In this document: positions 1-8,846 of the stretch, piece by piece
Layout: each line of letters starts with the position of its first letter
Numbering within the stretch: the first letter of the stretch is position 1
Origin: Clostridia bacterium
GTDB taxonomy: Bacteria > Bacillota > Clostridia > Oscillospirales > Acutalibacteraceae
Direction: 5' to 3'
NCBI GenBank assembly: GCA_017403065.1
Contig: JAFQOT010000002.1
Coordinates: 1 to 64,000 of the forward strand
Length of the DNA stretch: 64,000 nt
Program-made: the position numbers and the translations under genes
The notes under the pieces: model-generated
The model's database searches: none
The model's input: only the letters and a program-made list of their open reading frames with translations
Told to the model about the DNA's origin: nothing

Positions 1-226
1 CCTTTGGGAAGGCATCCATTTCACTAAAAACAGCAATCCATTCACGAAAGCCGACTTCAAGATCTTCTCTATCTTTTCTCACTGCTTTTGCCTTTTCTTC
101 AATTGTGCGGATCTCCGATTGGAGTTGTTGTTTTTTCAGTATCAGGGTAGGCAAATATCTGCGGTACATTTTCAGTGCGTCCTTTTGTACCTTCAACTCG
201 TTTTTAGTTAGTTTGATTTTTGCCAA
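1..226 (-). CDS. atpD: V/A-type ATP synthase subunit D (partial, runs off left edge)
   Basis: Central-stalk subunit D couples rotation of the membrane ring to the A3B3 catalytic head. The visible part is the N-terminal 75 residues, opening MAKIKLTKNELKVQK, then a Lys/Glu-rich helix (residues about 30-55) typical of the long coiled coil of D subunits. The start is TTG: an exact GGAGG lies on the minus strand at 236-240, nine bases upstream, and no in-frame ATG fits. It follows subunit B in the same operon with only 14 bases between them. The C-terminal half is outside the window; subunits I and K are expected beyond the left edge by analogy with operons of this gene order. Confidence 0.93.
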   Translation of the reverse strand, partial: MAKIKLTKNELKVQKDALKMYRRYLPTLILKKQQLQSEIRTIEEKAKAVRKDREDLEVGFREWIAVFSEMDAFPK

Positions 227-240
227 AACTACAGACCTCC

Positions 241-1542
241 TTAACCTTCAGGCCAAAATTCATCAGCAAGGTCTGATTTGATTCCGGTTTCATCCTTTTC
301 GAAACAATCCGCTAAAATTTTCCATCCCAAATCAAGTGCATCCTCAAGCGGAAGATTAACGGACAGTGACATTAGCTTGCTTTCAAAAAGTTCACCGTAT
401 TTTAGCAATTTTTCATCCCAACGGCTCATAGAAAAGCCCATATTTTTCTTTTCAAGCGTTTCCTTGTAAGAAGAATAAAGACGAATCATCGCATCCATAA
501 GTGCCCGATGGTCTTTTCGTGTTTTACCGTTTACGTTTTGCTTCAGTCGGGAAAGAGAACCGAACGGCTCTATACGACCGCCTTTAAGGTAATACTGACC
601 TTCGGTAATATATCCTGTGTTGTCGGGAACAGGATGTGTGACGTCATCACCTGGCATTGTGGTAACGGCTAAAACGGTAACTGAGCCGGAATCGGCAAAG
701 TCAACTGCCTTTTCGTAACGGGCGGCAAGCTGAGAATACAGATCGCCGGGATATCCGCGGTTGGAAGGAACCTGTTCCTGCGTAATAGCAATTTCTTTCA
801 TAGCATCAGCAAAGTTGGTCATATCGGTAAGGAGTACCAATACGTCTTTATTGTCAAGTGCAAATTGCTCTGCTACCGCCAACACCATATCGGGAATCAT
901 CATACACTCAACGGTAGGGTCGGAAGCAGTATGAATAAACATAACGGTTTTGCTTAGAGCTCCGCCCTTGGAAAGCGCATCCTTAAAATATAGAAAATCA
1001 TCATATTTAAGACCCATACCTCCAAGAACGATTACATCGGCTTCTGCCTGCATTGCAATTCGGGCAAGAAGTTGATTGTACGGCTCACCGGAAATTGAGA
1101 AAATGGGCAACTTTTGAGACACAACCAATGTGTTGAACATATCAATCATAGGAATGTTGGTTCTCATCATTCGGTTGGCAAGAATACGTTTCGTGGGATT
1201 AACGGAAGGGCCACCGATAGACTTCATATTATCGTTAAGTGCTGGGCCCTTATCTCTCGGCTCACCAGAGCCGTTGAATATACGACCCAATAAATCTTCA
1301 CTAAAAGATACTCGCATTTCGCGACCGAGAAAACGCACTTCATCTCCTGTAGAAACGCCCTGACCGCCGACAAAAACCTGCAGAGAAACAATATCTCCCT
1401 CGATTTTATTAACCTGAGCCAATGACTTACCGAAGCGTGTATTGATCTGTGCCAATTCCTTATACTTAACATCATTTGCTCGGACAGTGATAACATTACC
1501 TGTAATGGATTCTATTCGATTATATACTTTATTCACTCTCAT
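241..1542 (-). CDS. atpB: V/A-type ATP synthase subunit B
   Basis: Non-catalytic nucleotide-site subunit of the A3B3 head of a V/A-type ATPase, cytoplasmic face of the membrane. The 433-residue length is normal. In place of a Walker A motif it carries ISGEPYNQL, as B subunits do, and it has the conserved region around residues 255-310 ([18 protein letters not shown], then [13 protein letters not shown]). The ATG overlaps the stop of the A subunit by four bases (ATGA), a translational-coupling arrangement. Subunit D follows 14 bases after the stop. Identification is secure; whether the enzyme works as a pump or synthase, and with H+ or Na+, cannot be read from this subunit. Confidence 0.97.
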   Translation of the reverse strand: MRVNKVYNRIESITGNVITVRANDVKYKELAQINTRFGKSLAQVNKIEGDIVSLQVFVGGQGVSTGDEVRFLGREMRVSFSEDLLGRIFNGSGEPRDKGPALNDNMKSIGGPSVNPTKRILANRMMRTNIPMIDMFNTLVVSQKLPIFSISGEPYNQLLARIAMQAEADVIVLGGMGLKYDDFLYFKDALSKGGALSKTVMFIHTASDPTVECMMIPDMVLAVAEQFALDNKDVLVLLTDMTNFADAMKEIAITQEQVPSNRGYPGDLYSQLAARYEKAVDFADSGSVTVLAVTTMPGDDVTHPVPDNTGYITEGQYYLKGGRIEPFGSLSRLKQNVNGKTRKDHRALMDAMIRLYSSYKETLEKKNMGFSMSRWDEKLLKYGELFESKLMSLSVNLPLEDALDLGWKILADCFEKDETGIKSDLADEFWPEG

Positions 1543-3308
1543 TCACCGTCCTTTAATAGTTTTTCGGCAGGTGCGGCTAATTTACCGTCACCCTTGCGAT
1601 ATAATTCGTCAATCTCAGATTCTGATTTTTTAAAGGCTTCGCTCTCAAATTCGGTGTAATTCCAGTCGATGAATTTCTGACGCATACGGTTAAAGAAACC
1701 TCGCGCATCGTCTTTATTTTGAAGAGCGTAATTACTGCCTAAAATATATACGAGTTTATCGGTAACATAACGCTGACGTGATCGTGAGCAGTTCGCCTCA
1801 ACCAAATCGAAGGAGTTCTGTTGCAGATAAACAGCATCGAGCATTTCAGATTTTAAATAGGTAATGTAATCTAAAAGAGTAGTACCTTCTTCACCGATAA
1901 CCTTCATCATAGATCCGATTTCATCTCCATGATGAAGAATGCTTTTGCAAAACTCTAATTTTTCGTCATCAATAACACTGTTATATTTCGACCACGAGAT
2001 AAGCGGATCAATGGCAGGATACTTTCTTGCATCCGAACGTTCACGGGAAAGACCGTGGAAAGCACCTACAACCTTTAAGGTTGCCTGTGTTACAGGTTCC
2101 TCAAAGTTACCGCCTGCGGGAGATACCGTACCGCCAATGGTAACGGAACCGGTACTGCCGTCAGGCAAACGAACATAGCCTGCTCTTTCGTAAAATGCCG
2201 CAATATAGGATTCCAAATATGCAGGAAAAGCCTCTTCACCAGGGATTTCTTCAAGTCTGCCCGACATTTCACGCATCGCCTGTGCCCAGCGAGATGTTGA
2301 GTCTGCCAGCATAAGAACATCAAGTCCCATTTGGCGATAGTACTCAGCAAGTGTTACCGCAGTATAAACCGAAGCTTCACGGGAGGCAACCGGCATCGAG
2401 GAGGTGTTACATATAATAATTGTGCGTTCCATAAGCGAACGACCTGTTTTTGGGTCGGTAAGTTCGGGGAACTCTGTAAGTGTTTCAACAACCTCGCCTG
2501 CACGCTCACCGCAAGCTGCTATAATAACGATATCTACATCCGCATACTTTGATGTGGTATGCTGTAGTACTGTTTTACCCGCTCCGAACGGTCCGGGAGT
2601 ACAATAGGTGCCGCCTTTTGCTACAGGGAAGAAAGAGTCGATAAGACGAACCTTGGTTTCCATGGTTTCGGCAGGTGCCAATCTCTCACTATAACATTTT
2701 ACCGCACGTTTAACAGGCCACTTAAACGACATAGATACGGGTATCTCACGTCCTCGCTCATCAGTTACTACCGCAATCGTTTCTTTAACGGTATATTCGC
2801 CCTTGTCTGCAATAGATTTTACTGTATAGTTACCAAGCAAATAAAAGGGAATAAAAATTTTATGTGTAAACGGGCCTTCGGGAACAGTGCCGATGTGTTC
2901 ACCCGCACGAACAACGTCACCAACTTGTGCTGTGGGTGTGAATTCCCATTTCTTTTCCTTATTAAGTCCGTCTGCGTAAATTCCTCTTTCCAAAAACCAG
3001 CCAGCCCGCTCAGCTAAAACAGGAAGAGGATTTTGCAGTCCGTCATATATCTGACCGAGCAATCCGGGACCAAGATCTGCCGAGAGCATATCTCCCGTAA
3101 ATTCAACCGTGTCCCCACATTGAATACCATCGGTCATTTCATAAACCTGTACTTGCGCTAGGTTACCTTTTATACGGATAACCTCGCTTTTAAGGGCGGT
3201 ATCGCCTACAAAAACATAGCATATTTCGTTCATAGAAACGTTGCCGTCAAATTCTACCGACACCAAGTTTCCGTTTATGCTTACTACCTTTCCTTTATTT
3301 TCGGTCAT
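1539..3308 (-). CDS. atpA: V/A-type ATP synthase catalytic subunit A
   Basis: Catalytic ATP-hydrolysing or -synthesising subunit. The Walker A motif GPFGAGKT lies at residues 239-246, followed by [10 protein letters not shown] and the [16 protein letters not shown] stretch that contains the Walker B region. The segment between about residues 110 and 185 is the 'non-homologous' insertion that separates A subunits from F-type beta. Length (589 aa) is usual. It overlaps atpB by four bases downstream and the DUF2764 gene by four bases upstream (3305-3308), so E-DUF2764-A-B-D reads as one polycistronic unit. Confidence 0.97.
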   Translation of the reverse strand: MTENKGKVVSINGNLVSVEFDGNVSMNEICYVFVGDTALKSEVIRIKGNLAQVQVYEMTDGIQCGDTVEFTGDMLSADLGPGLLGQIYDGLQNPLPVLAERAGWFLERGIYADGLNKEKKWEFTPTAQVGDVVRAGEHIGTVPEGPFTHKIFIPFYLLGNYTVKSIADKGEYTVKETIAVVTDERGREIPVSMSFKWPVKRAVKCYSERLAPAETMETKVRLIDSFFPVAKGGTYCTPGPFGAGKTVLQHTTSKYADVDIVIIAACGERAGEVVETLTEFPELTDPKTGRSLMERTIIICNTSSMPVASREASVYTAVTLAEYYRQMGLDVLMLADSTSRWAQAMREMSGRLEEIPGEEAFPAYLESYIAAFYERAGYVRLPDGSTGSVTIGGTVSPAGGNFEEPVTQATLKVVGAFHGLSRERSDARKYPAIDPLISWSKYNSVIDDEKLEFCKSILHHGDEIGSMMKVIGEEGTTLLDYITYLKSEMLDAVYLQQNSFDLVEANCSRSRQRYVTDKLVYILGSNYALQNKDDARGFFNRMRQKFIDWNYTEFESEAFKKSESEIDELYRKGDGKLAAPAEKLLKDGE

Positions 3309-3862
3309 TGTTTTGCCTCCAACCTATCTCCATTTAAAATAGAGTTATATATATTTTTGTATGCTTTTTCTCCGCTCTTTGTATCAAACTGTCTTATGCG
3401 AAGAAGCAATTTTAATTTAAGTCCGTAATAGAAAATATAATCCTCAGAAAAACTATCCATAGGTCTTAGCGTTTCCAAGATTTCCAAACGGTAACTGTTT
3501 AGATATTTTTCTGCTTCCATTGGATTTTCGATTTCTATTGCCGTACTTGCCACCTTGATATATTCCACAGGAAAAATTCTGTTCTCTATATCAAATGCTT
3601 TCTTCATTTTCTCTGCTCGAACTTTACCAAGCGCAAATCGAAGGTTTCTCTCGCTTTCATTCCAAGCATCAATTAAATCAGAACCCGAACTCTCACTGCT
3701 TTTAGGAGGTGCTAAAGTAAGCTTTTTCATAGCCTCCTGCGACCTTTTTCCTAAAAAACGGTTGCAAAGCTCTGTAAATCGTTCTTCGGTAATCGGAATC
3801 GGAGTATTTTCACTTATCCCATCCAAAGACGGTAACTGCGATATTAAATAATATTCAGCCAT
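3305..3862 (-). CDS. DUF2764 family protein, probable V-ATPase stalk subunit (C-like)
   Basis: A 185-residue protein opening MAEYYLISQLPSLDG, which I recognise as the DUF2764 family. This family occupies the slot between subunits E and A in V-ATPase operons of Bacteroidetes and spirochaetes, where the usual C and F genes are missing. It is predicted largely helical and has no membrane segment. By position it probably replaces or is a highly diverged form of the C/d subunit linking rotor and ring; that role is inference. It overlaps atpA by four bases and ends the gap after atpE by five bases. Finding it in an apparent Firmicute suggests the whole operon belongs to the spirochaete/Bacteroidetes lineage of V-ATPases. 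Confidence 0.8.
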   Translation of the reverse strand: MAEYYLISQLPSLDGISENTPIPITEERFTELCNRFLGKRSQEAMKKLTLAPPKSSESSGSDLIDAWNESERNLRFALGKVRAEKMKKAFDIENRIFPVEYIKVASTAIEIENPMEAEKYLNSYRLEILETLRPMDSFSEDYIFYYGLKLKLLLRIRQFDTKSGEKAYKNIYNSILNGDRLEAKQ

Positions 3863-3867
3863 AATTA

Positions 3868-4476
3868 TTACTTCGCCTCTTTCAAAAGCTCGGTAACCTT
3901 AGGACTAAGATAATTTGATAGCATATCCACAACCGCCTCTGCCGAATAATCGTAATATGCGCTGCCGTCCTTTACAGCAATGCGGAATCCACCGTCAAAA
4001 TTATCATTTACCTTCAAAGTGATACCCTTTAACATTTTTTCTTTAAGAGCTTTAAGTAAGGTTTCTTCTAATTTGTTAAGGTCTTGAGTATTCAAAATCA
4101 CCGCGATATCTTCTGCATCAGGCTTATTTGCCCAGCTTTCAACAATGCTTATAATCAGCCCTGCAAATGCATCCGATGAATATACATCAGTAACATTTTC
4201 ACCAACGATAGCTTTAATCTCTCTTGTTACACTTTCTCTAAAAGAAATCAGCAAGTTGCGACCTGCCTGACGAATAGCATCCTCGCTTGATTTCGTCATT
4301 CGCTCAGTTTCAGTTCTTGCAAGGCTCAAAATTTTATCTGCCTGTATCTTCGCATCGGCAATAATCTTTTCGGCATCTGTCTTTGCCACTTCAACGATAG
4401 CCTTGGCTTCTGCTTGGGCAGTTTCAACACCATCCTTCTTAATCTGCTCAATAAGCTCTTGAAGTTGAACCTCCAT
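3868..4476 (-). CDS. atpE: V/A-type ATP synthase subunit E
   Basis: Peripheral-stalk subunit E. Residues about 1-90 are an Ala/Glu/Lys-rich helix without prolines (AEAKAIVEVAKTDAEKII and on), the expected coiled coil, followed by a globular C-terminal domain that binds the catalytic head. Length 202 aa is normal. The ATG at 4476 has an AAGGAG-like ribosome site just upstream (plus-strand ctcctttt near 4485). It is the first gene of the operon, with the promoter and a hairpin leader at 4515-4621. Confidence 0.88.
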   Translation of the reverse strand: MEVQLQELIEQIKKDGVETAQAEAKAIVEVAKTDAEKIIADAKIQADKILSLARTETERMTKSSEDAIRQAGRNLLISFRESVTREIKAIVGENVTDVYSSDAFAGLIISIVESWANKPDAEDIAVILNTQDLNKLEETLLKALKEKMLKGITLKVNDNFDGGFRIAVKDGSAYYDYSAEAVVDMLSNYLSPKVTELLKEAK

Positions 4477-4514
4477 AATTGTATCTCCTTTTTGTATTTA
4501 GTTAAATTTACTGC

Positions 4515-4560
4515 TAAAAAACAAAATGAATCCAACCACCTCTGCAGACAGCTGGATCCA
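4515..4560 (-). terminator. Terminator-like hairpin in the V-ATPase leader (possible attenuator)
   Basis: Read on the minus strand, bases 4560-4527 form a 14-pair stem (several G-U pairs) with a six-base TGCAGA loop, immediately followed by TTTTGTTTTTT. This is the layout of an intrinsic terminator. It lies between the promoter at 4593-4621 and atpE, so it would end transcription before the operon unless suppressed. I see no recognisable aptamer or leader peptide in the roughly 60 transcribed bases before it. Confidence 0.6.
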
Positions 4561-4592
4561 TTAATGTAATTAAAATTATCAAACTTACTGTT

Positions 4593-4621
4593 ATTTTAAC
4601 ATAATTATAGTTTTTCGTCAA
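4593..4621 (-). promoter_or_regulatory. Promoter of the V-ATPase operon
   Basis: On the minus strand TTGACG (4621-4616) and TAAAAT (4598-4593) are separated by exactly 17 bases. Predicted transcription start is near 4586, giving a leader of about 110 bases that contains the hairpin at 4527-4560. Bases 4622-4753 upstream are AT-rich and hold nothing else I can name. Confidence 0.75.
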
Positions 4622-4753
4622 GATTTTAATAATAAAATACGAAAATGTTGTGCGCTAAATCTTAATGAATACCAATTATTAACATATATTCAATAGAGTT
4701 TAAAAAAACAGTATCTAATAATGGTAGCAGAGCGATTTTTGCCTTACATTATT

Positions 4754-4807
4754 ATTTTATTATTTAATTGTGATTTTATTATTTAATTGTGATTTTATTA
4801 TTTAATT
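4754..4807. repeat. 19-bp tandem repeat, about 2.8 copies
   Basis: The unit ATTTTATTATTTAATTGTG occurs at 4754 and 4773 and, truncated, at 4792. The last copy includes the stop codon of the small Cys-rich gene. Function unknown; possibly just slippage in AT-rich spacer. Confidence 0.85.
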
Positions 4808-4972
4808 AAGAAACTGCTTATTACCTGAACAGCCACCGTCACACTTGTTACTACACTGTTTCGCATAAGGACAACCAATGCATTTTTCTCCTTTTCTTTT
4901 TGCACGGATAAGATACCATATTATGCCCACCGCAATAGCAATCAATATTAAAACAACAATAACATTTTCCAT
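4802..4972 (-). CDS. FeoB-associated Cys-rich membrane protein
   Basis: A 56-residue protein read directly from the minus strand. Residues 3-22 form a single hydrophobic membrane helix, then a basic stretch RAKRKGEK, then a Cys-rich tail with C31, C34, C40, C44 and C48 (C-IG-C and spaced cysteines, ending GCSGNKQFLN). This is the pattern of the small FeoB-associated Cys-rich proteins that follow feoB in many Firmicutes; they are presumed to help or sense Fe2+ transport, but the mechanism is not settled. The ATG lies 24 bases after the feoB stop with only a weak AGGG ribosome site, so coupling to feoB is likely. Confidence 0.85.
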   Translation of the reverse strand: MENVIVVLILIAIAVGIIWYLIRAKRKGEKCIGCPYAKQCSNKCDGGCSGNKQFLN

Positions 4973-4996
4973 AATCAAAACCCTAATCGAGATAAA

Positions 4997-7030
4997 TTAT
5001 TTTGTAGCCGTAAGCGCATACTCGTCTTTCATCTTTTTGTTGTTGCTTATAATCAAGCCGATTACAACAGCTATCATAGTAGCTACAGCAACACCGCCGC
5101 CGATAGCAGCACCAATGTTAAGAGTACCGCCCACAATAAGAGTACCAATAGTGTAAACAAGGTATGCTACGGTATAACCAACAGCAAGTTGAAGTCCAAT
5201 GCCACCCCAAAGCCATTTTGCGCTCTTCATTTCGGCATTCATAGCGCCGATAGCCGCAAAGCAAGGCGGAGCATATAGGTTAAACATCAGGTAAGCAAGA
5301 GCAGCAACCTTAGTAATTGCCATAATTCCCGCAACCTCTGTTCCTGCGCCCTCCATAAGAGCTAATTCTTCGGTATCAATAAGATTTTCAAGTCCAACAA
5401 AGCAAACCGCAAGCGTACCTACAACGTTTTCCTTTGCAATAAAACCGGTAATAGCTGCCGCCGCCATTTGCCAGGAAAGCACACCAATGATAGGAACAAG
5501 CAGATAAGCAAAGGGATAAGCGATAGAAGCAAGAATGGAGGAATCTGCACTTTCGGCAACAGTAAAGCTCCAAGTGAAGGTCTGCATAAGCTGTACTGCC
5601 ATGTTGCAGAGTAGGATGATAGTGGCGGCTTTTACGATATAAGCCCAGCCACGAGAGCACATTGACTTAAATGCACCCCACAGAGAAGGAGCTTTGTATT
5701 CGGGAAGCTCGATGATAAAGAAGGATTTTCTTGCTTTGTAGCCGGTAATTGCATTGATAAGCAACGCGCCAAGGAAAATAAGGGCAATGCCTGCAAAATA
5801 CATCAACGCACTAACCCACCAAGCATTTTTAAAAAACGCACCTGCGAACAGCGATATAACAGGAATTTTAGCGCCGCAAGGCATAAAGGGAGCAAGCATC
5901 GCAGTCGCTCTGCGTTCACGCTCGTTGCGTATGGTACGGCTTGCCATAATTCCAGGAACGGCGCAACCAACTGTAATAACGAAAGGAATAACCGATTTGC
6001 CCGAAAGACCGACCCTTTTAAATATAGGGTCAAGAACAACGGCCGCGCGGGACATATATCCGCAATCCTCTAAAAGAGCAATGAGGAAGTACATTACCAT
6101 AACGAGAGGCAAGAATCCAACAACGGCTACCATACCACCGATAACACCGTCAACAAGGATTGCAGAAATCAGCGGATTGGCATTTTCAAGAAGTCCGCCT
6201 ACAAAGCCCTGAAACATTTCAAGAAGAGTTACAAGACCGGGAATCACAGTGCCGTTTTCAAACTCATAGCCTTCGGCAATCCAAGCACCGAGTGTACTTT
6301 GAGAAATATAGAACACAAGAAACATAACGGCGGCAAAAATCGGTATGCCAAGCCATTTGTTTGTCAAAACATCATCTATCTTATCACCGAAATTTTTATC
6401 CTTTGTGAGAACCTTACGGGTCTCAACCTCTTTTACGATATTGTTTACAAACTCAAAGCGCTTGCGGTCGGCAGCTTCAACCACCACCTTATCAGTGAGG
6501 TCAATATCACCCTGTATGTAAGGCGCACTTGTGTTTTTACCTACTTGCGCCATAGCCGCTTCAACGAGAGTCTTCAAGCCGTCTGCCGAAGTTGAAACAG
6601 TTTTCACAACAGGGCAGCCGAGGTTTTCAGAAAGTAGATCGGCATCGATTTTGTTACCCTTTTTCTTACCGATATCGCTCTTGTTAAGGGCAACAACAAC
6701 GGGAATTTGAAGCTCTAAAAGCTGAGTAGTAAAGAAAAGGCTACGGCTCAGATTGTCTGCATCCACAATATTGATAATAACGTCGGGGTTCTCGTTTTTA
6801 ACGTAAGAGCTTGTGACACTCTCCTCACTTGTAAAGGGTGACATAGAATATGCGCCGGGAAGGTCAACGGCAGTAATCTGCTCGCTTCCTGCATAAGCTT
6901 TTTTAATCGGGTGTTCTTTTTTGTCTACGGTAACACCTGCCCAGTTTCCAACCTTTTCTATAGAGCCAGTCAAAGCATTATACATTGTAGTCTTACCTGA
7001 GTTTGGGTTCCCTGTCAAAGCAATTCTCAT
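4997..7030 (-). CDS. feoB: Ferrous iron transporter FeoB
   Basis: Fe2+ transporter of the inner membrane. The N-terminal G domain has G1 GNPNSGKT (residues 7-14), G3 DLPG and G4 NKSD. A C-terminal membrane domain of many helices follows, with the Gate motif region VGCAVPGIMASRT and the FMPCGAKIPV stretch carrying conserved cysteines. Length 677 aa is normal. An AGGAGG ribosome site precedes the ATG (plus-strand cctcct near 7040). It is downstream of feoA but separated from it by a terminator (7116-7140), and has its own copy of the palindromic operator at 7092-7109, so it may be transcribed partly on its own. Confidence 0.97.
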   Translation of the reverse strand: MRIALTGNPNSGKTTMYNALTGSIEKVGNWAGVTVDKKEHPIKKAYAGSEQITAVDLPGAYSMSPFTSEESVTSSYVKNENPDVIINIVDADNLSRSLFFTTQLLELQIPVVVALNKSDIGKKKGNKIDADLLSENLGCPVVKTVSTSADGLKTLVEAAMAQVGKNTSAPYIQGDIDLTDKVVVEAADRKRFEFVNNIVKEVETRKVLTKDKNFGDKIDDVLTNKWLGIPIFAAVMFLVFYISQSTLGAWIAEGYEFENGTVIPGLVTLLEMFQGFVGGLLENANPLISAILVDGVIGGMVAVVGFLPLVMVMYFLIALLEDCGYMSRAAVVLDPIFKRVGLSGKSVIPFVITVGCAVPGIMASRTIRNERERRATAMLAPFMPCGAKIPVISLFAGAFFKNAWWVSALMYFAGIALIFLGALLINAITGYKARKSFFIIELPEYKAPSLWGAFKSMCSRGWAYIVKAATIILLCNMAVQLMQTFTWSFTVAESADSSILASIAYPFAYLLVPIIGVLSWQMAAAAITGFIAKENVVGTLAVCFVGLENLIDTEELALMEGAGTEVAGIMAITKVAALAYLMFNLYAPPCFAAIGAMNAEMKSAKWLWGGIGLQLAVGYTVAYLVYTIGTLIVGGTLNIGAAIGGGVAVATMIAVVIGLIISNNKKMKDEYALTATK

Positions 7031-7091
7031 TGGGTTTTCCTCCTACTTTTTTCAACCTATATATATTCGATAAATTCAATTTACAAACGTT

Positions 7092-7109
7092 AGTTAGCAA
7101 TCGCTAACT
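7092..7109. promoter_or_regulatory. Palindromic operator upstream of feoB
   Basis: Perfect inverted repeat AGTTAGC-AATC-GCTAACT, 7-bp arms and a 4-bp spacer. Two further versions of the same motif lie upstream of feoA (7378-7397 and 7414-7429). The form resembles binding sites of DtxR/IdeR-type iron repressors. It sits upstream of a weak promoter-like TTGTAA/TATATA pair for feoB. Confidence 0.65.
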
Positions 7110-7115
7110 GTCAGG

Positions 7116-7140
7116 CTAAAAAAATAAGCCGTAGCTTATT
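7116..7140 (-). terminator. Intrinsic terminator between feoA and feoB
   Basis: Directly after the feoA stop the minus strand reads AATAAGC-TACG-GCTTATT and then seven T. The 7-bp stem is perfect. It would limit read-through from feoA into feoB. Confidence 0.8.
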
Positions 7141-7353
7141 TTATACTATAATAGCTTCTGCCAACTGCTTGTCAATATTATATCGAGCGTCTTTAATAGA
7201 AACGGTGCAACCGCCTTTGCGATGGGCAATCACAGTAATGGTTTCGCCACTGTAACAACCAAGAGAAAACAAAAAAGCGTTCAGCTCTTCATCATCTGTA
7301 TTGATTTGGCTTATTATATATTCTTTTCCTTCTTCTGCTTCTCTTAAATTCAT
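7141..7353 (-). CDS. feoA: Ferrous iron transport protein FeoA
   Basis: Small SH3-like cytoplasmic protein that partners FeoB. The sequence shows the FeoA pattern: LREAEEGKEYII near the start, the LGCYSGETITV core, and KDARYNIDKQLAEAIIV at the end. I chose the ATG at 7353 (70 aa) because GGTGG lies eight bases upstream; a GTG at 7365 would add four residues but has no ribosome site. It is the first gene of the iron locus, driven by the consensus promoter at 7438-7466 with two operator palindromes between promoter and gene. Confidence 0.9.
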   Translation of the reverse strand: MNLREAEEGKEYIISQINTDDEELNAFLFSLGCYSGETITVIAHRKGGCTVSIKDARYNIDKQLAEAIIV

Positions 7354-7377
7354 ATCAATTACCACCGTATTATGTAG

Positions 7378-7397
7378 CGGTTAGTTTTTGCTAACCG
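7378..7397. promoter_or_regulatory. Palindromic operator in the feoA leader (proximal)
   Basis: Inverted repeat CGGTTAG-n6-CTAACCG, the same GTTAGn..nCTAAC half-sites as at 7092-7109 and 7414-7429, with a slightly imperfect centre. It lies in the transcribed leader of feoA. Confidence 0.6.
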
Positions 7398-7413
7398 TTA
7401 GTCACAAAATATA

Positions 7414-7429
7414 GTTAGCCATCGCTAAC
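7414..7429. promoter_or_regulatory. Palindromic operator at the feoA transcription start
   Basis: Perfect GTTAGC-CATC-GCTAAC, directly downstream of the -10 box (7438-7443), covering the predicted start site near 7431. A protein bound here would block initiation, fitting iron-dependent repression of feoA. Confidence 0.7.
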
Positions 7430-7437
7430 CTTGAATG

Positions 7438-7466
7438 ATTATAATTGATTTTTTTCACTTTGTCAA
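7438..7466 (-). promoter_or_regulatory. Consensus promoter of feoA
   Basis: Minus strand TTGACA (7466-7461), 17-base spacer, TATAAT (7443-7438): an exact sigma-70/sigma-A consensus. A promoter this strong is expected to need repression, which the two palindromes downstream could provide. Confidence 0.9.
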
Positions 7467-7559
7467 GGGATTTTTAGAAAAATTATCCTTTTTTCTAAAC
7501 TTACTCTCTTGTATCTGATATAAATATAACTAAACGCCTTATTTAAACAGTATATAATG

Positions 7560-8564
7560 CTATTTATTTTTATAAGCTAAAGCTAAGCTTTTTTGGTGTA
7601 ATTCTTTAAACTCGTTTAAAAATTCGTGGTCTGCTTTTGATAATGAAACGTCTATCAATTCTCCGTAAGATTTATCCTTGTTTACTGTCCATTTTCCTTG
7701 CTTATTATTAACATTGATAACAAGCTTGCCTATATATCTGCCGTTTTTTCCAGGCTCTAAAACAGGAATACCGCATATTTCGGTATCCACATTTTTGTGC
7801 GCGTGACCGATAAGCAGACCGTCTATACGTCCTGCGTAAGTCTTGGCTATAGCCTCTATACCCTTGCTTTTATATGTTCCCTCTAATCCGTAATGTATAT
7901 TACCTATTATAACATCAGCCTTGTTTTCTAATTCATCAAGAATTTTTCCCACCTCGTCAATAGGCTGAGTAAAGGTCATATAATTATAATGCTCTTTATT
8001 TTCCTTTTCCCACATAGGAATATGAGGCGCGGTAATACCGAATATAGCCACCCTTACGCCCTTTACCTCAAAAATATGCCATCCCTTTTGCCAACGCTCA
8101 CCTTTTTGTGTATAAGCGTTACCTATAAGAATTTCACCCTTAAAATCTTCGATTTGCTTTTCAAGATATTTAAATTCATAATTAAATTCGTGGTTTCCTG
8201 GTGTCCATAAATCATAATCTAAATAATTGAGAGCTTTTACTGCAGGATGTATTTTTTCGGCTCGAAAATACTGCAAATAATTGTTTTGTGAGGTATCCCC
8301 TGTATCCACAAGCAAAAGCTTTGGGTCTTTTATTCTTTCCTCTTTAACTATCGTTGCAATATGCGCCATACCCCAGTTTGTTTTTGTGTTATTGATATAA
8401 TTATATGGATTTATCATACCGTGAATATCGCTTGTTTGAAGAACTGTGATATTAACCGAATATTCTTCGGCAGTGCTTTTAACAAATATACAGCAAACAA
8501 AAAAAGTAGCTACAAGTAAAACAGAAAGCAAGGTCACAGGAATAGAAAATCGTTTTCTACGCAT
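7560..8564 (-). CDS. Membrane-anchored metallophosphoesterase (5'-nucleotidase-like)
   Basis: A 334-residue protein with an N-terminal signal/anchor helix (residues about 7-30) and a calcineurin-like metallophosphoesterase domain. The metal-binding motifs are visible in order: SDIHG, DTGDTSQN, GNHEFN, NIHYGLE and GHAHKN. It resembles the catalytic half of UshA/CpdB-type secreted nucleotidases but stops at about residue 334 with no C-terminal nucleotidase specificity domain. The substrate therefore cannot be named; extracellular nucleotides or sugar phosphates are plausible. It is a single gene, with the iron locus downstream on the same strand but with an independent promoter. Confidence 0.85.
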   Translation of the reverse strand: MRRKRFSIPVTLLSVLLVATFFVCCIFVKSTAEEYSVNITVLQTSDIHGMINPYNYINNTKTNWGMAHIATIVKEERIKDPKLLLVDTGDTSQNNYLQYFRAEKIHPAVKALNYLDYDLWTPGNHEFNYEFKYLEKQIEDFKGEILIGNAYTQKGERWQKGWHIFEVKGVRVAIFGITAPHIPMWEKENKEHYNYMTFTQPIDEVGKILDELENKADVIIGNIHYGLEGTYKSKGIEAIAKTYAGRIDGLLIGHAHKNVDTEICGIPVLEPGKNGRYIGKLVINVNNKQGKWTVNKDKSYGELIDVSLSKADHEFLNEFKELHQKSLALAYKNK

Positions 8565-8693
8565 TTTATTGAATTAACCTTTCAATTTTTATTTATTTTT
8601 CCCATTAAATGAGGTTTAAATACTTTTAAATAAATAAATAAATCAATAATATATTATTCCAAAGGCTTAATCCAATATTACGGTTTATAAAAT

Positions 8694-8720
8694 ATGCGTC
8701 GGCTTTAAAAACCGACGCAT
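8694..8720. repeat. 9-bp perfect hairpin between GH25 and metallophosphoesterase genes
   Basis: ATGCGTCGG (8694-8702) pairs perfectly with CCGACGCAT (8712-8720) around a 9-base loop. It may serve as the terminator of the GH25 gene on the minus strand, where ATTTTAT follows; the T tract is weak. Confidence 0.6.
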
Positions 8721-8765
8721 TTATTACATACTAAAAGAGTCTTTTTCCAATAAGTAATCCCGCCG

Positions 8766-8809
8766 AAGCCACTTTAAAAGTGGCTTGTGGAAACGTTTTT
8801 AAGCGTTTC
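8766..8809 (-). repeat. Two-hairpin intergenic element, copy 1 (reverse orientation)
   Basis: On the minus strand a stem GAAACG...CGTTTC (8809-8790) is followed after CAC by AAGCCACTTT...AAAGTGGCTT (8786-8766). The same order and similar sequence (GAAACGCTTAAAA, then AAGCC..GGCTT) recurs on the plus strand at 53653-53698. Confidence 0.7.
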
Positions 8810-8846
8810 GACTAACTACAATCATTATCACGATTATATATCAAAT

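Noticed and set aside
4527..4560. T-box or other known riboswitch in the V-ATPase leader
   Set aside because: The leader is only about 110 bases and shows only a terminator-like stem; no T-box or aptamer core was found.
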